Source: Echinococcus granulosus
Lineage: Eukaryota; Platyhelminthes; Cestoda; Cyclophyllidea; Taeniidae
Direction of reading: 5' to 3'
Length of the DNA stretch: 64,000 bases
Assembly: GCF_000524195.1 (NCBI RefSeq)
Contig: NW_020170488.1
Location: forward strand, 4,953-68,952
Both the position numbers and the translations under genes were made by a program. The notes under the pieces were generated by a model, which saw only the letters and a list, made by a program, of their open reading frames with translations, did not search any database and was not told the origin of the DNA. This document shows, piece after piece, positions 60,690 through 64,000 of this stretch (positions are counted from its first letter, which is position 1; each line of letters opens with the position of its first letter).

Positions 60690-61060
60690 TGCTTTAATGG
60701 GGCATTCCGCAGAGTCCACAGTGGTAACAATGTCTAATGTGTTCAAAGTGACAGGTGCAAGTAGGCTGCGGAGCATGAATTGGTAGGGTAGGAAGAGGAT
60801 GCGTTGGAGAGAAGCCGTGATACTTGACTTGAGGTAGGCAGACCAGGCTTTTATTTAAAGGAGTGCAATTCCCCTCTTACCTTTCACCTCCTCCCAAAAA
60901 AATTGCTTATCTGTGAATAGCTACACCCACTGATGTCACTGAATAACTGGTCTCCTCTTTGCGTGCTATTGCGTCACGCGACGGCTCCGATTGCACACAC
61001 CACACTGGAATGACTGGAGTGTCTGTGGACTGCCGGTATTGCCACCACTCGACTGCCTCA
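60690..61060 (-). repeat. Right arm of a wide inverted repeat
   Basis: Inverted, diverged counterpart of 57180-57600 with about 3.1 kb between the arms. Confidence 0.8.
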
Positions 61061-61762
61061 TGGATGTGTGGACGCGTGCTACTACTGTTGCTGACCGTGT
61101 ACGGCTCAGCGCATTCTTCGTTCCTTGTGTAGACATCCACAGCTTCGAGGTTTCCGATCTTATTCCACACCAATCTCCTTCATCACCACCAGTCGTTTCA
61201 TGAACGCACTCACCGCCGCCACTGTTCGTCAGTTACCGGTCGGCGATGCGCCGTATGCCCCACTTGTAACTCGCCCCTACTTCGTGTACCGACGCCACGC
61301 GTCAACGTTCTCTGACAGACGCCAGCCAAGTGTTCCATCGAAACCCGTTTGCCCCGCGTTCCAAGCTCACTGTGCGCATATTTACAAGTTGTGCCAGATC
61401 AGTACAAGCGGATCTCCACACTGACGATTTGAGTTTGTACAGCGCCGTGGTGGAGGAGTCAATCTCTTGCATCTTTGTTAGCCGTTTCGCAGATCCAAAC
61501 AACCTTCCTCCTACAACGCCTCCGGTTCAGCGTCTAATCGGCTCATGAAGATGCAGACCTCCTTTGCAATGCCAACAAAAGCATGTCTTTTTCGCCAAGA
61601 GTATCTAGCATATGCCCAAAGTAATCCTTCATAGTTGACGTACGAAAACCGGCAGAAGGTATGACATGGCCATGGTCTCATGCATTCATAATGAGGAATG
61701 ATTTGTAAGGTAGGAAAAAAAAGTTCTTTAAAATCGAGCATACTATTCAAACTGGCACTCAC

Positions 61763-61861
61763 ATCCACCTGGAAGTAGAACGTCAATCCAATGAATGTGA
61801 AGTTTACATTGATCAACTCCAAAGAGAAATTTATGTACATGGCTTTGGAAGGAGATGGTCT
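61763..61861 (-). CDS. Weak candidate exon of a membrane protein
   Basis: The minus-strand frame INFSLELINVNFTFIG ends at a strong GTGAGTG donor at 61762. It has a loose resemblance to the beta-strand part of TMEM231 (LHFKLELPL in human), but neither preceding nor following TMEM231 exons could be found. The assignment is not safe. Confidence 0.2.
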
Positions 61862-61899
61862 CAAGGGCAATTCAGGCAGGTAAGAAGAGACTCAATCTT

Positions 61900-64000
61900 G
61901 CCGACCACGTGTCGTCCCGGCAGACGCGCCAAATCGACCTTGCGGAAGATGAACTGGCCGCGACCAAAAGCACCGTCCTGTCCTGCAGTTGTGGTAGTGA
62001 GGGTGAACCGCAACAGCTCTCCATCACTGGCCAAATTCGTCAGTTTGCTTTGCGTAGTCTTAGCAACCAGGAACTCCAGACCTTCAGGGTAGCAAGTGCC
62101 ACCTCGGATACAGACAATTCTGAAAAGTTGCCGAAGGATGTCAAAAATATCCATGGTTGCAAAATGATCTCTAATTTTATACCTACCAAAAAGCATGCTA
62201 CTTTGGCAGTAGTAAATGCCATGTCAGCTTGATTATCCGCTGGTAGCCGGCGTACAAGTTGCTGATCAAATCAGACACCGGAGATTAAGAATGGAAGACA
62301 ATGGCAATGATGAGTAGGTTCATGTAACAGTGTAGTGGATGATGAAGTTTTATGTAAACGAAGAGGTACCGCCCGAATCAGCAGATATCTACTCGCACAG
62401 AAGACTTCAAGCACAGTATGACGGCTTGACGTTCAGCAATAAGATGTGGACACTGTATAATCTCAAAGGCGCCCATAGGTCTATCATGGGAGATCTCTGA
62501 TGTAATAGCCCCACAACGCAGCAATCCCTTGTGTGGACATTCGGTAAGTGAAACGCCTAATCGAAAAAAACATTTTCACAGTCTTCCATTTGTTCATTCT
62601 TTGTGGACTCCCAGAAGTCCATACCAATTAAAGCATAGGAGACTCCACGAGAGCAGCCTTGAAGCCAATATTTAGAGCATATTCTATGATGAATTGAGGC
62701 CCCTGGAAGGCATTATTCTGACTATGAAAGGCCGTTCTCTAGGCTTGCATACTTAAGTTCATCTTAGAATGAAAACTCATTCTGAAGCGCATGCCCTACA
62801 GATTGGCTCAGCAGAATAGGAGGCATGACACGCCTAGACGTGAATAAATGCTACCCCCTCGTCCAAACTTTACTGTTTCTAGCGCAGAAAACCTTTAACC
62901 GCACCCAAGACGAGACCTTTACTGTGTTCTTTTCCACGTTCAACTTACAGATAATTTATGACAATCACCCATAGGACATTGGTCGACTTCGTCCAACGCT
63001 ACTGCAGGACCTTACACTCAAAGATCTTGGGGTCACCACCCAAAATCCATTCCTTTCTCTGATGGAAGTGAAAAACTACGGCTTAGAATTCGCTTACAAA
63101 GCAAATAATGCAACAATTTCACAGCTGCCTCTACCCAAAGTCGCCCACTCAAGCTGGTGGAAGGACTGATGGGTTATCGCGAACATGAATAGAATCAGTA
63201 ACCAAATCTCTTGATTTATGGAAATAAGAGACTGGGCAACCTTTTTAACACCCCCTATAAAATTAACCGTTTAAGCCTCCGCACAAGCACTCGTGAGTCC
63301 TGCAAATAATTCTACCTTCCAGATTGAAGCCAAAACAATATTATCTCCGTGTCACTCCCCTGTAGGCTAAATAAGGTTAACTGAAAACTTGCTTACCGAC
63401 TACCACTGTGAGAAGCCATAAGCAAAGCGCTCAAGGGATTATCCACGGAGGGGATGGAGGAGCAACCCAGTTGAATCCAGCCAAGAAACTTTGAGGCGAT
63501 ACCTTGTATAGTGAGCATTTGATTTCTTAGCTCCTAAAAAATAATTCATAGGGACGAATATTCTGCTTTCCTACCGATCTGCCTGCAACGCCAACTGTAA
63601 TTACTTTCCGTCTGTTTTAAGTATGCAGGAAAAAGAGGTGAAGGCTCTATTGTTTTCTGTGAAGAGAAAGTGGATGAGTAACAGTCCGCAACATATTTCA
63701 ATCTCTCAAACACTACATGTTGCGTCGCCTGGGCAACAGAGCTGGGCATTTGAAGTGGATAAAAGAGGGCTGTGCAAACAAGGTTACTCTAACAAGAGGA
63801 CATGGCAAAGGGAGAAGGACGATTATTGAAAAACTGGGCCATCAACACTTGAATTTCCATCTGCCAGTCTTTTTAACACAAACAGGCAGTGGGTGAGGTA
63901 TAATTAGGTAAGAGGCAGCGGCTTAGCACTTAATCAGTATTCTTTTCAGGCCATGATTGGGTCGGAAAAACGAAATGCTGTTCCATTGGATAAAGAAATT
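61900..64000. other. Right end of the window, nothing secure
   Basis: Open frames on both strands at 61855-62232 overlap each other and neither matches a family I know. Beyond 62.3 kb I see no coding signal. Confidence 0.45.

Larger units (their letters stand above)
58110..60690. other. Interval between inverted-repeat arms
   Basis: No credible coding exon. It contains ATG/GGT-type and TAG-type triplet tracts near 59.05-59.11 and 59.30-59.35 kb. Confidence 0.5.

Noticed and set aside
61511..62232. TMEM231 gene on the minus strand
   Set aside because: Only one short segment shows loose similarity; no neighbouring TMEM231 exon was found, so it is left as a weak candidate.
1..64000. CRISPR arrays, bacterial operons, integrons or phage genes
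   Set aside because: The sequence is eukaryotic with spliced genes; no spaced direct-repeat array was seen.

Overview
The window is animal nuclear DNA, most likely from a flatworm (Platyhelminthes, probably a tapeworm). Every recognisable gene is a split eukaryotic gene with GT-AG (two possible GC-AG) introns. Many introns are extremely short, 31-41 bases, beside others of 1-2 kb, a pattern well known in flatworms. Major vault protein is present, which many invertebrate lineages lack. The organism call is inference; nothing here names a species.

Layout. 1-9.7 kb: no gene recognised, only a GT microsatellite and an AGG/GGGA tract. 9.7-10.8 kb (+): possible small four-pass membrane protein. 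10.9-15.7 kb: non-coding, with a GGA tract and a SINE-like B box. 15.77-18.87 kb (-): complete major vault protein, 8 exons. 18.9-20.2 kb: two copies of dispersed repeat R1. 20.36-22.42 kb (-): VPS25, an ESCRT-II subunit. 23.80-29.90 kb (+): TRIP4/ASC-1, 8 exons, with two R2 repeats in its introns. 30-46.4 kb: a complex of duplicated and inverted segments built from the TRIP4 3' end, UCHL5, DCAF4 and a non-coding module 'E' that always lies on the 3' side of DCAF4. It holds two broken UCHL5 copies, one possibly intact but gap-interrupted DCAF4 copy, one broken DCAF4, two DCAF4 3'-end fragments and two or three TRIP4 3' fragments. 46.67-49.86 kb: intact DCAF4 (-) and intact UCHL5 (+), divergent, starts about 440 bp apart. 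49.97-54.74 kb (-): complete nicastrin, 7 exons, tail-to-tail with UCHL5. 55.9-56.4 kb (+): two exons of an RHBDD1-like rhomboid protease ending at its catalytic GFSG. 56.4-64 kb: repeats, including a wide inverted repeat, and two weak exon candidates.

Several genes act in ubiquitin, endosomal or membrane proteolysis: UCHL5 (proteasome deubiquitinase), DCAF4 (CUL4-DDB1 receptor), VPS25 (sorting of ubiquitylated cargo), nicastrin (gamma-secretase) and RHBDD1-like (ER rhomboid). I see no evidence that this is more than neighbourhood. The most unusual thing in the window is the UCHL5/DCAF4 pair: copied as a head-to-head unit, with exon structure preserved, in alternating orientations, and with the same loss of the catalytic cysteine (TGT to TCT) in both broken UCHL5 copies.

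Exon limits were found by hand from homology, splice signals and frame. For MVP, VPS25, TRIP4, UCHL5, DCAF4 and nicastrin the exon lengths sum to an exact multiple of three ending at a stop codon.
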